Shown: positions 54,978 to 63,086 of the stretch, piece after piece
Position numbering within the stretch: position 1 is the stretch's first letter
How the letters are laid out: each line of letters begins with the position of its first letter
Assembly (NCBI RefSeq): GCF_018138145.1
Contig: NZ_CP073104.1
Coordinates: forward strand, 2,852,001 to 2,916,000
DNA length: 64,000 bases
Direction: 5' to 3'
From: Pseudomonas sp. SCA2728.1_7
GTDB taxonomy: Bacteria; Pseudomonadota; Gammaproteobacteria; Pseudomonadales; Pseudomonadaceae
Translations under genes and position numbers: made by a program
The notes under the pieces: generated by a model
What the model was told of the DNA's origin: nothing
The model's input: only the letters and a program-made list of their open reading frames with translations
Database searches by the model: none

Positions 54978-56282
54978 TTAGTTCAGGTGCTCGACGCGGA
55001 TCCGGACAACCGGACCATTGACGCCGGCCAGCGCTTCGAGGGCGGCGATGGCATCGTTGATGCGCTGCTCGACCACACGGTGGGTCAGCAGGATCATTGG
55101 CACCAGACCGTCGTGTTCCTCGACTTCCTTCTGCATGATCGACTCGATGTTGATGCCGCGCTCCGAGAGGATGCTCGCCACCTGAGCGAGTACGCCCGGA
55201 TGGTCCTTGGCCTGAATGCGCAGGTAGTACGCGCTTTCGCAGGCTTCGATCGGCAGGATCGGATGGGCCGACAGCGAGTCCGGCTGGAAGGCCAGATGCG
55301 GCACGCGGTTTTCCGGATCGGAAGTCATGGCGCGAACCACGTCGACCAGATCGGCGATCACCGACGAAGCGGTTGGCTCCATGCCGGCGCCAGCGCCGTA
55401 GAACAGTGTCGAACCGGCGGCGTCACCGTTGACCATCACCGCGTTCATCACGCCGTTGACGTTGGCGATCAGGCGATCGGCCGGGATCAGCGTCGGGTGT
55501 ACGCGCAACTCGATGCCGGCGGCAGTGCTGCGCGCCACACCGAGGTGCTTGATGCGGTAGCCCAGCGCTTCGGCGTAGTTGACGTCAGCGGTGGTCAGCT
55601 TGGTGATACCTTCGGTGTAAGCCTTGTCGAATTGCAGCGGAATGCCGAAGGCGATGGAGGCCAGAATCGTCAGTTTGTGCGCGGCGTCGATGCCTTCAAC
55701 GTCGAAGGTCGGATCGGCTTCGGCGTAACCCAGTGCCTGCGCTTCGGCCAGCACGTCTTCGAAGGTACGGCCCTTCTCACGCATTTCGGTGAGGATGAAG
55801 TTACCGGTGCCGTTGATGATCCCGGCGACCCAGTTGATGCGGTTGGCGGACAGACCTTCACGGATCGCCTTGATCACCGGAATGCCACCGGCCACAGCCG
55901 CTTCGAACGCCACGATCACGCCTTTCTCGCGAGCCTTGGCGAAAATTTCATTACCGTGAACGGCAATCAGAGCCTTGTTCGCGGTGACCACATGCTTGCC
56001 ATTCTCGATGGCCTTGAGTACCAGCTCGCGGGCAACGGTGTAGCCGCCCATCAGCTCTATGACGATGTCGATCTCAGGGTTCGTGGCCACTTCGAAGACA
56101 TCGTTGGTAATCGCAATACCGGTCGTCTGGAACTGAGGCTTTGGCGTGCGCATGGCAATTTGTGCCACTTCGATTCCACGCCCGGCACGACGAGCAATTT
56201 CCTCGGCGTTGCGCTGAAGTACGTTGAAGGTACCGCCACCGACGGTCCCTAACCCACAGATGCCTACTTTGACCGGATTCAC
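54978..56282 (-). CDS. hom: Homoserine dehydrogenase
   Basis: 434 residues. It reduces aspartate semialdehyde to homoserine with NAD(P)H, the branch point to threonine and methionine. The Rossmann motif GICGLGTVGGGTFNVLQRN is at the N-terminus. The catalytic segment (EADPTFDVEGIDAAHKLTIL) and a C-terminal ACT domain (about 355-434; YYLRIQAKDHPGVLAQVASI) are present. The ACT domain is consistent with threonine feedback. It forms the hom-thrC cluster. Confidence 0.97.
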   Translation of the reverse strand: MNPVKVGICGLGTVGGGTFNVLQRNAEEIARRAGRGIEVAQIAMRTPKPQFQTTGIAITNDVFEVATNPEIDIVIELMGGYTVARELVLKAIENGKHVVTANKALIAVHGNEIFAKAREKGVIVAFEAAVAGGIPVIKAIREGLSANRINWVAGIINGTGNFILTEMREKGRTFEDVLAEAQALGYAEADPTFDVEGIDAAHKLTILASIAFGIPLQFDKAYTEGITKLTTADVNYAEALGYRIKHLGVARSTAAGIELRVHPTLIPADRLIANVNGVMNAVMVNGDAAGSTLFYGAGAGMEPTASSVIADLVDVVRAMTSDPENRVPHLAFQPDSLSAHPILPIEACESAYYLRIQAKDHPGVLAQVASILSERGINIESIMQKEVEEHDGLVPMILLTHRVVEQRINDAIAALEALAGVNGPVVRIRVEHLN

Positions 56283-56300
56283 TGTGAACTCCCCATAAAA

Positions 56301-56321
56301 CGGCCGACGCGGGGTCGGCCG
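56301..56321 (-). terminator. Rho-independent terminator after dsbC
   Basis: CGGCCGAC/GTCGGCCG arms of 8 bp, followed on the minus strand by TTTTAT. It lies about 100 nt past the dsbC stop and just upstream of hom. Confidence 0.75.
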
Positions 56322-56383
56322 GAAAACAACCGCGTGCTCGCGGCTCTCTATTGATGGCCCGGCGATGTGGCTGCCGGACCATG

Positions 56384-56407
56384 ATCGTCACGGTTGACCG
56401 TGACGAT
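56384..56407. repeat. Perfect hairpin directly after dsbC
   Basis: ATCGTCACGG/CCGTGACGAT arms of 10 bp with a 4-nt loop, 7 nt beyond the dsbC stop. No T tract follows, so a 3'-end stabiliser is as likely as a terminator. Confidence 0.7.
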
Positions 56408-56413
56408 GCGAAT

Positions 56414-57145
56414 TTACTTCGCGCCCAGCGCCAGTTTGGCGACTTGTGGCGCAGGCTGGTAGCCCGGAATCACTTGTCCGTCAGCCAAAACGATGGCCGG
56501 TGTACCGTTCACGCCGATCGACTGACCGAGGGCGAACTGTTTGGAAACCGGGTTATCGCACTTGGCGGCCTTGATTTCCTTGCCATCGACCATTTTGTCC
56601 ATGGCGGCTTTCTTGTCTTTCGAGCACCACACGGCTTGCAGTTGCTCGTCACCCGGCGAGTTCAAACCCTGACGCGGAAACGCAACGTAGCGTACTTCAA
56701 TGCCGCGCTTGTTCAGCTCAGGCACTTCGGCGTGCAGCTTGTGGCAGTACGGGCAGGTGGTGTCGGTGAACACGGTGATGTGCGATTTGGTCTCGCCCAC
56801 GGCCGGATAAACCACGGTTTCGGCCACCGGGATAGCGTTGATCAGTTTGGAGATGCCCAGGCGTTCGGTCTTCTCGGTCAGGTTGACCGGTTTGCCATCC
56901 TTGAGCTGGAACAGGTAACCCTGAACGATGTACTGGCCATCGGCGCTGGCGTAGAGCACACGGCTGCCCTTGAGCTTGACTTCGTACATGCCCGGCAACG
57001 GGCTGGCACTGATGCTTTCTACCGGAACCTCGAGTTCGAGTTTTTCCAGGCTTTGACGAATCGCTTTGTCGGCCGCGTCATCGGCGACGGCAAAGGTGCT
57101 GACCAACGCAATGGCTGCGGCGGCGAAAATCTGGGTCAGACGCAT
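56414..57145 (-). CDS. dsbC: DsbC, periplasmic disulfide isomerase
   Basis: 243 residues from MRLTQIFAAAAI. A signal peptide ends near AVADDA. An N-terminal dimerisation domain (about 22-85) precedes a thioredoxin-fold domain with the active-site CPYC at 131-134. It rearranges wrong disulfides in the periplasm and is kept reduced by DsbD. The in-frame extension upstream has no signal character and is rejected. Sits between xerD and hom as in PAO1. Confidence 0.96.
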   Translation of the reverse strand: MRLTQIFAAAAIALVSTFAVADDAADKAIRQSLEKLELEVPVESISASPLPGMYEVKLKGSRVLYASADGQYIVQGYLFQLKDGKPVNLTEKTERLGISKLINAIPVAETVVYPAVGETKSHITVFTDTTCPYCHKLHAEVPELNKRGIEVRYVAFPRQGLNSPGDEQLQAVWCSKDKKAAMDKMVDGKEIKAAKCDNPVSKQFALGQSIGVNGTPAIVLADGQVIPGYQPAPQVAKLALGAK

Positions 57146-57300
57146 GAGAACTCCTGAAGGCGGACAAATGGAACGATCAGAACGCCCGTGCCGGAACACC
57201 GGGTCATAACCGTCCATCGTGCAAACCGGCAAAGCCTAACACATAAGGCCACGGTGGCCGAATGCGCCTGTCGCCACACTTTCAGGACTGCACAGATCCT

Positions 57301-57390
57301 TGTGGGAGCGAGCCTGCTCGCGAAAGCGGTGTGTCAGCTAAATGAACGCTGACTGACACTCCCTCTTCGCGAGCAGGCTCGCTCCCACAG
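57301..57390. repeat. REP doublet (inverted pair)
   Basis: Arms of the GTGGGAGCGAGC subtype at 57301-57324 and 57366-57390; it ends 10 nt past the xerD stop. Confidence 0.92.
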
Positions 57391-57400
57391 AATTTTTTGT

Positions 57401-58297
57401 TCAGCCTCTTGGGTGATGTTTGGCGTGCAGGTCTTGCAGCCGGGCGCGGGCGACGTGGGTGTAGATCTGCGTGGTGGAAAGGTCGCTGTGGCCGAGCAGC
57501 ATCTGCACCACACGCAAATCTGCGCCATGGTTGAGCAGGTGCGTGGCAAACGCGTGACGCAAGGTATGCGGCGACAGCGACTTGCCGATCCCGGCGACCT
57601 TGGCCTGATGCTTGATGCGGTGCCAGAAGGTCTGGCGAGTCATCTGCTCGCCGCGCTGACTGGGAAACAGCACATCACTGGGCCGCCCACCGAGCAGTTC
57701 GCCACGACCATCGCGCATGTAGCGCTCAATCCAGACAATCGCCTCCTCGCCCATCGGCACCAACCGTTCCTTGCTGCCTTTGCCCATTACTCGTAATACG
57801 CCCTGGCGCAGATTGACCTGTTCCAGTGTCAGGCTGACCAGTTCGGTCACGCGCAGGCCACAGGCATACAACACTTCAAGCATGGCGCGGTCACGCTGGC
57901 CGATGGCTTCGCTCAGGTCCGGTGCCTTGAGCAGCGCCTCGACGTCGGCTTCCGACAAGGACTTGGGCAGTGGCCTACCGAGTTGCGGCATGTCGACGCG
58001 CAACGTCGGGTCGACGCTGATCAGCTTTTCCCGCAGCAGATAGCGATAAAAGCCACGCACACCGGAGAGAAATCTCGCCGTGGAACGCGGTTTGTAGTTT
58101 TGCTCAAGACGCCAGGCCAGATGATCGAGGATCAGTTCGCGACCGGCGTTGATCAACTCAAGGTTTTTCTCCTGCAGCCAGCCATTGAACAGCGCCAGAT
58201 CGCTGCGATAGGCGCCGCGGGTGTTGTCGGACAGGCCCTTCTCCAGCCATAAAGCGTCGAGGAATTGGTCAATCAATGGATGGTCGATGGCAGGCAT
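57401..58297 (-). CDS. xerD: XerD tyrosine recombinase
   Basis: 298 residues. With XerC it resolves chromosome dimers at dif. The N-terminal SAM-like core-binding domain (about 1-100) precedes the catalytic domain with R149 (ACGLRVTELV), H244 and R247 (HTLRHAFATHLL), H270 (LLGHSDLSTT) and nucleophile Y279 (QIYTHV), so all active-site residues are intact. It is upstream of dsbC on the same strand. Confidence 0.97.
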   Translation of the reverse strand: MPAIDHPLIDQFLDALWLEKGLSDNTRGAYRSDLALFNGWLQEKNLELINAGRELILDHLAWRLEQNYKPRSTARFLSGVRGFYRYLLREKLISVDPTLRVDMPQLGRPLPKSLSEADVEALLKAPDLSEAIGQRDRAMLEVLYACGLRVTELVSLTLEQVNLRQGVLRVMGKGSKERLVPMGEEAIVWIERYMRDGRGELLGGRPSDVLFPSQRGEQMTRQTFWHRIKHQAKVAGIGKSLSPHTLRHAFATHLLNHGADLRVVQMLLGHSDLSTTQIYTHVARARLQDLHAKHHPRG

Positions 58298-58405
58298 GGG
58301 CGCTCAAGACACGCGACCTTGAGGCCGACGCGCAAATGTAGAGTGAACTGTAGGAATGGACGCTAGTCTTTCATAGCCCGCTATTTCAAGGAACAGGGAG
58401 CATCA

Positions 58406-60214
58406 ATGAACGAGCAGCAAATTCTACTGGCATTTGGCGGGATTGGCGCGGCGGCGCTGGGGTGCCAATGGCTGGCCTGGCGCCTGAAGCTGCCGGCGAT
58501 TCTGTTCCTGTTGCTGACCGGTATTCTGGTCGGCCCGGTGCTGGGCTGGCTCGACCCACAGGAAATGTTCGGGCCGCTGCTGATGCCGTTGGTGTCGCTG
58601 GCCGTGGCGCTGATTCTGTTCGAGGGCAGCCTGACCCTGCACCTGTCGGAATGGAAGGAGATCGGCAGCGTCGTCCATCGTTTGGTGACCCTTGGCGCGA
58701 TTTCGACCTGGATCGTTATCGCGGTGGCTACGCACTTCCTGCTCGGTTTCGACTGGATGTTGGCCATCCTGTTCGGCAGCCTGACGCTGGTGACCGGGCC
58801 GACGGTGATTGTGCCGATGCTGCGCGTGGTGCGGCCGAAAGCCTCGATTGCCAACATTCTGCGCTGGGAAGGCATCGTCATCGACCCGATCGGCGCCCTC
58901 CTCGCCGTGGTGGTTTACAGCTTCATCATTGCCAGCGCTGAAGGTCATGGCCTCAAGCAGAGCCTGTTCACTTTTGGCGGCGTGATTGTCTGTGGCGCGG
59001 TGTTCGGGATTGTCGGCGGTTGGTTGCTCGGCACGGTGATCCGCCGGCAATGGCTGCCGGAGTATCTGCATAACCTCGCCTCGCTGGCGGCGGTGCTGGG
59101 GATTTTCATTGCTTCGAACACCGTGATGCACGAGTCCGGTCTGTTGGCGGTGACGCTGATGGGCATGTGGCTGGCGAACATGAAAGGCGTGGATGTACGG
59201 CACATCCTGCACTTCAAGGAGAACCTCAGCGTGCTGCTGATTTCCGGGTTGTTCATTTTGCTCGCGGCGCGGCTGGATCTGTACGCATTGATCGGACTGG
59301 GGCCGCTGGTGTTGATTCTGCTGCTGGTGATTCAGTTGATCGCCCGGCCGCTGAACGTGTTGCTCAGTACCGCGGGCTCCAGCCTGAGCTGGCGTGAGCG
59401 GGCATTGCTGTGCTGGATTGCGCCACGCGGGATTGTCGCGGCGGCGGTCTCGGCGATTTTCGCGATTCGCCTGCATGAAGCCGGACATGAGGGGGCGCTG
59501 CTGCTGGTGCCGCTGACCTTCGCGGTGATTATCGGCACCGTCGTGCTGCAGAGCGCCACGGCACGACCGCTGGCTCGCCTGTTGAAGGTTGCAGAACCGG
59601 CGCCGAGCGGTTTTCTGATCGTCGGTGCCAACGGCCCCGCGCGGGAGCTGGGCAAATCGCTGCAGCAACTGGGCAGCCGCGTGCTGCTGACCGATTCGAG
59701 CTGGGAAAACATTCGCGCTGCACGCATGGAAGGTTTGCCGACGTATTTCGGCAACCCGGCCTCGCAACATGCCGATGCGCATCTGGACCTGGTCGGGCTC
59801 GGGCATTTGCTGGCGCTGTCGCCTTCGGGTGAGCTGAATACCTTGGCGGCAATGCGCTTTCGGCATGACTTCGGCCATCAGCGCTTGTTTGGGTTGGCCA
59901 GTGGTCATGAGAGTCGGCGCAGCGATAAACATCGGGCGAGTCTGGAACATCGCGGCAATCAGTTGGGCAGCGAGGCGTTTACCTACGCGAAACTGGCCAG
60001 TCAGATGGGCCAGGGCGCCGAGTTGTACAGCACGACGCTGACGGATGGATTCGGCTGGGAGGATTACCGCGCACTGCATGGGAATCGCGCGACGTTGTTG
60101 TTCATGCGCGATGACAGTGGCTGGGTGCATGTGGTGACGCCGGAGACGGCGGTGAAGCCTGGTGCGGGGTGGACGTTGCTGGCCTTGATTCAGCCGGAGG
60201 CCAGCGGCGTCTGA
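58406..60214 (+). CDS. Cation:proton antiporter with TrkA-N-like C-terminal domain
   Basis: 602 residues. The first 400 or so form about 12 membrane helices of the CPA family (LLTGILVGPVLGWLDPQEMF; FGSLTLVTGPTVIVPMLRVV; DPIGALLAVVVYSF with the ion-site acid). The C-terminal part begins GFLIVGANGPARELGKSLQQ, a Rossmann-like TrkA-N domain that may sense nucleotides. It exchanges Na+ or K+ for H+. Homologue of PA3739. Divergent from xerD. Confidence 0.93.
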   Translation: MNEQQILLAFGGIGAAALGCQWLAWRLKLPAILFLLLTGILVGPVLGWLDPQEMFGPLLMPLVSLAVALILFEGSLTLHLSEWKEIGSVVHRLVTLGAISTWIVIAVATHFLLGFDWMLAILFGSLTLVTGPTVIVPMLRVVRPKASIANILRWEGIVIDPIGALLAVVVYSFIIASAEGHGLKQSLFTFGGVIVCGAVFGIVGGWLLGTVIRRQWLPEYLHNLASLAAVLGIFIASNTVMHESGLLAVTLMGMWLANMKGVDVRHILHFKENLSVLLISGLFILLAARLDLYALIGLGPLVLILLLVIQLIARPLNVLLSTAGSSLSWRERALLCWIAPRGIVAAAVSAIFAIRLHEAGHEGALLLVPLTFAVIIGTVVLQSATARPLARLLKVAEPAPSGFLIVGANGPARELGKSLQQLGSRVLLTDSSWENIRAARMEGLPTYFGNPASQHADAHLDLVGLGHLLALSPSGELNTLAAMRFRHDFGHQRLFGLASGHESRRSDKHRASLEHRGNQLGSEAFTYAKLASQMGQGAELYSTTLTDGFGWEDYRALHGNRATLLFMRDDSGWVHVVTPETAVKPGAGWTLLALIQPEASGV

Positions 60215-60221
60215 GCTGACG

Positions 60222-60312
60222 CCTTCGCGAGCAGGCTCGCTCCCACAGGTTCTGTGCCGGACACAAATGTTATGTTTACCCCGATCACTGTGGGAGCGAG
60301 CCTGCTCGCGAA
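60222..60312. repeat. REP doublet (reverse arrangement)
   Basis: Arms of the GTGGGAGCGAGC subtype at 60222-60248 and 60288-60312, beginning 7 nt after the antiporter stop and ending 20 nt from the thioesterase stop (convergent genes). Confidence 0.92.
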
Positions 60313-60332
60313 TGGCGCGACTGGCTATCAGA

Positions 60333-60746
60333 TCAGGCAGCAAACCCTGGCAGCACCGGCACTGGCCGCTTGTCATCATCAATGGCGACAAAGCTGAACT
60401 GCCCATGAATCGCCTTCTCGCGGCCATCACAGCTCATGCTCTCAACAAACACTTCCACCTCGACCTTGAGGCTGGTGTTGCCGACCTTGATCACCTTTCC
60501 CACCAGCTCAACGATGGACCCTGCCGGGATCGCATGATTGAAGTCGATGCGGTCGGTGGACACGGTCACTAGTGGCAAGCGGCAGAAGCGCGTGGCGGTG
60601 ATGAACGACACTTCGTCCATCCATGCGAGCGCGGTGCCGCCGAACAGGGTGTTGTGGTGATTGGTGGTCGGCGGGAAGACGGCTTTGGTCACGCGGGTCA
60701 CCGAGAGTTCGGTGCGGCGTTCGATTTCCTGGTCGCGGAGGGTCAT
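60333..60746 (-). CDS. Acyl-CoA thioesterase (hotdog fold)
   Basis: 137 residues of the YciA/acyl-CoA hydrolase family. The hotdog helix motif is NHHNTLFGGTALAWMDEVSF, with the catalytic acid in WMDE. DFNHAIPAGSIVELVGKVIK and a strand-rich C-terminus follow. It hydrolyses acyl-CoA to free acid; chain-length preference is unknown. Confidence 0.93.
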   Translation of the reverse strand: MTLRDQEIERRTELSVTRVTKAVFPPTTNHHNTLFGGTALAWMDEVSFITATRFCRLPLVTVSTDRIDFNHAIPAGSIVELVGKVIKVGNTSLKVEVEVFVESMSCDGREKAIHGQFSFVAIDDDKRPVPVLPGFAA

Positions 60747-60792
60747 GGCAATTGCTGCTCGTGTATACGGGTGCCGAGCAAAGCAAGATCAA

Positions 60793-60820
60793 AAGATCGC
60801 AGCCTTCGGCAGCTCCTACA
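60793..60820. repeat. Short Pseudomonas intergenic repeat
   Basis: AAGATCGCAGCCTTCGGCAG followed by CTCCTACA is a common Pseudomonas intergenic sequence with an internal GCAGCC/GGCAGC-type symmetry. Single copy in this window. Confidence 0.6.
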
Positions 60821-60846
60821 GGGGAATGGGAGGAATTTCGGGCAAC

Positions 60847-60874
60847 AAAAAAGCAGCCCGTAGGCTGCTTTTTT
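60847..60874 (-). terminator. Terminator of the rpsP-rimM-trmD-rplS operon
   Basis: AAAAAAGCAGCC/GGCTGCTTTTTT with a CGTA loop, 19 nt past the rplS stop; a T run follows on the minus strand. Confidence 0.95.
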
Positions 60875-60892
60875 CTGCATCGGAAGCTGGAC

Positions 60893-61243
60893 TTAAGCCA
60901 GTTTTTCCTTGATGCGAGCTGCTTTACCCGACAGGTCGCGCAGGTAGTACAGCTTGGCTTTACGTACGTCACCGCGACGTTTGACAGCCATGCTGTCGAT
61001 CTGCGGGGAGTAGGTCTGGAAAGTACGTTCTACGCCAACACCGTTGGAGATTTTACGAACGGTGAACGCACTGTTCACGCCGCGGTTACGCTTGGCGATT
61101 ACAACGCCTTCGAACGCTTGCAGACGGGAACGATCGCCTTCCTTCACTTTCACCTGAACGACAATAGTGTCGCCTGGGGCGAAGGTAGGGATTTCTTTGG
61201 TCATCTGCTCTGCTTCGAGTGCAAGGATGATTTTGTTGGTCAT
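60893..61243 (-). CDS. rplS: 50S ribosomal protein L19
   Basis: 116 residues. L19 lies at the subunit interface. Recognised by [20 protein letters not shown], then [20 protein letters not shown] and [20 protein letters not shown]. Last gene of the rpsP-rimM-trmD-rplS operon, 45 nt after trmD. Confidence 0.98.
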
Positions 61244-61288
61244 GCTGTGCTCCTAAGGTAAATCGTTCGATCTACCATCGATACGTTG

Positions 61289-62041
61289 TTAACTATCGTC
61301 CCGCTCGCGGATGTATTCCTCGAGCAGCTTCTTCTCTTCTCCAGAAAGCGAGCGGCTTTCCAGAAGATCGGCGCGTCGTTCAAAGGTCCTACCAAGGGAC
61401 TGCTGTAAACGCCAACGCCGGATATGCGCGTGATTGCCACTCAGCAACACGTCGGGAACACGCTGATCCGCATACACCTCAGGTCGGGTGTAGTGCGGGC
61501 AATCCAGCAGACCATCCGTAAAGGAATCTTCCTCAGCGGAATCCGCATGCCCTAAAGCTCCAGGCAGCAGTCGTGTAACCGCATCGATCAGGACCATCGC
61601 CGGCAGCTCGCCGCCAGACAGTACATAGTCGCCAATCGACCACTCTTCATCGACATGAGCCTCAATAAAGCGCTCGTCAATGCCTTCATAGCGGCCGGCA
61701 ATCAGGATCAATGCATCCGATTGTGCCAACTCGCGTACCGCCGACTGAGTCAGTTGACGGCCTTGGGGGGACAGGTAAATCACCTTCGCCGCCTCCCCGG
61801 CTGCTGCCTTGGCCTGAACCAGAGCATCTTCCAGGGGCTTGATCTTCATCACCATGCCCGGACCACCGCCAAACGGGCGATCGTCCACAGTGTGATGCCG
61901 ATCCGTCGTGTAGTTCCGCGGATTCCAACAGGTCAGCTGCAAGAGCCCCTGTTTGACCGCACGACTGGTGATGCCGTAGTCGCCGATGGCGGAAAACATC
62001 TCGGGAAACAAACTGATCACTTCTACGCGCAAATTAGCCAC
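61289..62041 (-). CDS. trmD: tRNA (guanine-37-N1)-methyltransferase
   Basis: 250 residues from the GTG at 62041 ([16 protein letters not shown]), the usual TrmD length; starts further upstream lie within rimM. SPOUT-fold methyltransferase making m1G37, which prevents frameshifting. The deep trefoil knot residues are in [16 protein letters not shown] and [20 protein letters not shown]. It starts 2 nt after the rimM stop. Confidence 0.97.
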   Translation of the reverse strand: MANLRVEVISLFPEMFSAIGDYGITSRAVKQGLLQLTCWNPRNYTTDRHHTVDDRPFGGGPGMVMKIKPLEDALVQAKAAAGEAAKVIYLSPQGRQLTQSAVRELAQSDALILIAGRYEGIDERFIEAHVDEEWSIGDYVLSGGELPAMVLIDAVTRLLPGALGHADSAEEDSFTDGLLDCPHYTRPEVYADQRVPDVLLSGNHAHIRRWRLQQSLGRTFERRADLLESRSLSGEEKKLLEEYIRERDDS

Positions 62042-62043
62042 GT

Positions 62044-62580
62044 TTAGAAGTCCGCGTCCCAATCCACCTTCATCTCGCCCGCTGCCAGATCGATTGCCAA
62101 CACGCATTGCTCCGTATAGGGCAACAGACGTTCGCGATCATCCAGGCTGCCAGCGCAAGGCTTGACGACCATTACATCATTGGCGCCGGTTTCCAGAAGA
62201 TGATCGATCTTCCCGAGCAATTGCCCCAGTTGATCAATAACCTTCAGACCTTCCAGCTGGTACCAGTAGTACTCGCCTTCGGTCAATTCAGCGAACAGAT
62301 TGCGCGGCACGCAGATCTCATAACCGGCCAGAAGACGAGCTTCTTCACGATCATCAAGACCCTTGAGCTTTGCGACCAGGAACTTGTCGCTCCCACGTCC
62401 ACTGACCAGCTCGACCTGTTTGACATTGCCTTCGCGCTTGAGCGTCCAGGTTTTGTACTGCAACAGGTTTTCAGTCGGATCAGTAAAGGAATAAACCTTC
62501 ACTTCGCCGCGAACGCCATGAACAGAATAAATTTTGCCAATAACGATCAAATCATCGGCAACAGCAGGCGTCGCGTTCAT
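62044..62580 (-). CDS. rimM: Ribosome maturation factor RimM
   Basis: 178 residues. It assists 30S assembly near S19. The N-terminal RimM domain ([20 protein letters not shown]) and C-terminal PRC-barrel domain (about 100-175; [20 protein letters not shown]) are both present. It lies 5 nt after rpsP. Confidence 0.97.
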   Translation of the reverse strand: MNATPAVADDLIVIGKIYSVHGVRGEVKVYSFTDPTENLLQYKTWTLKREGNVKQVELVSGRGSDKFLVAKLKGLDDREEARLLAGYEICVPRNLFAELTEGEYYWYQLEGLKVIDQLGQLLGKIDHLLETGANDVMVVKPCAGSLDDRERLLPYTEQCVLAIDLAAGEMKVDWDADF

Positions 62581-62585
62581 ATTGC

Positions 62586-62837
62586 TCAGGCCGCAGCCTT
62601 TGCAGATTCCTTCAGCAACTGAGCAACACGCTCAGAAGGCTGTGCACCAACGCTCAGCCAGTAGGCTACGCGCTCTTGGTTCACGGACAGACGGATTTCC
62701 TGACCACGGGCAACAGGGTTGAAGAAACCAACCTGTTCTTTGTGGGAGCCGTCACGCGGGTTACGCGAGTCGGTTACGGTCAGGTGGTAAAACGGGCGCT
62801 TTTTGGAGCCGCCAAGGGCAAGACGGATTGTTAGCAT
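62586..62837 (-). CDS. rpsP: 30S ribosomal protein S16
   Basis: 83 residues. Recognised by [40 protein letters not shown] and [20 protein letters not shown]. First gene of the rpsP-rimM-trmD-rplS operon. Confidence 0.98.
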   Translation of the reverse strand: MLTIRLALGGSKKRPFYHLTVTDSRNPRDGSHKEQVGFFNPVARGQEIRLSVNQERVAYWLSVGAQPSERVAQLLKESAKAAA

Positions 62838-62909
62838 GTGAACATCGTTCCTGTAGTCGGTGCTGCAAATCTAAATGCACAGCGGGCATGGGTGCCCGAA
62901 AGGCCGCAT

Positions 62910-62937
62910 ATTCTAAGGAATATCCGGACTTTTGCAA
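62910..62937 (-). promoter_or_regulatory. Candidate sigma-70 promoter of the rpsP operon
   Basis: On the minus strand TTGCAA, a 16-nt spacer and TAGAAT (5 of 6 matches to the -10 consensus) lie about 73 nt upstream of the rpsP start. Confidence 0.5.
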
Positions 62938-63086
62938 ATGACTTTTTCCGGCGCCTATGGCATGCCGTGCAGATCTGCATATAGAGCCGTCGATGAAAAC
63001 GGCCAGTCAGCTCCCGCCGAGTGCGGGTTTGCTGTTGATCCTGCGTCCTTGCAGGGTCTGCGCCGGTGCGACGACCGGCGAAGTCT

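Noticed and set aside
58424..60430. Very long minus-strand frame (668 codons) opposite the antiporter gene
   Set aside because: Gln-, Arg- and His-rich shadow of a membrane-protein gene; no domain similarity.
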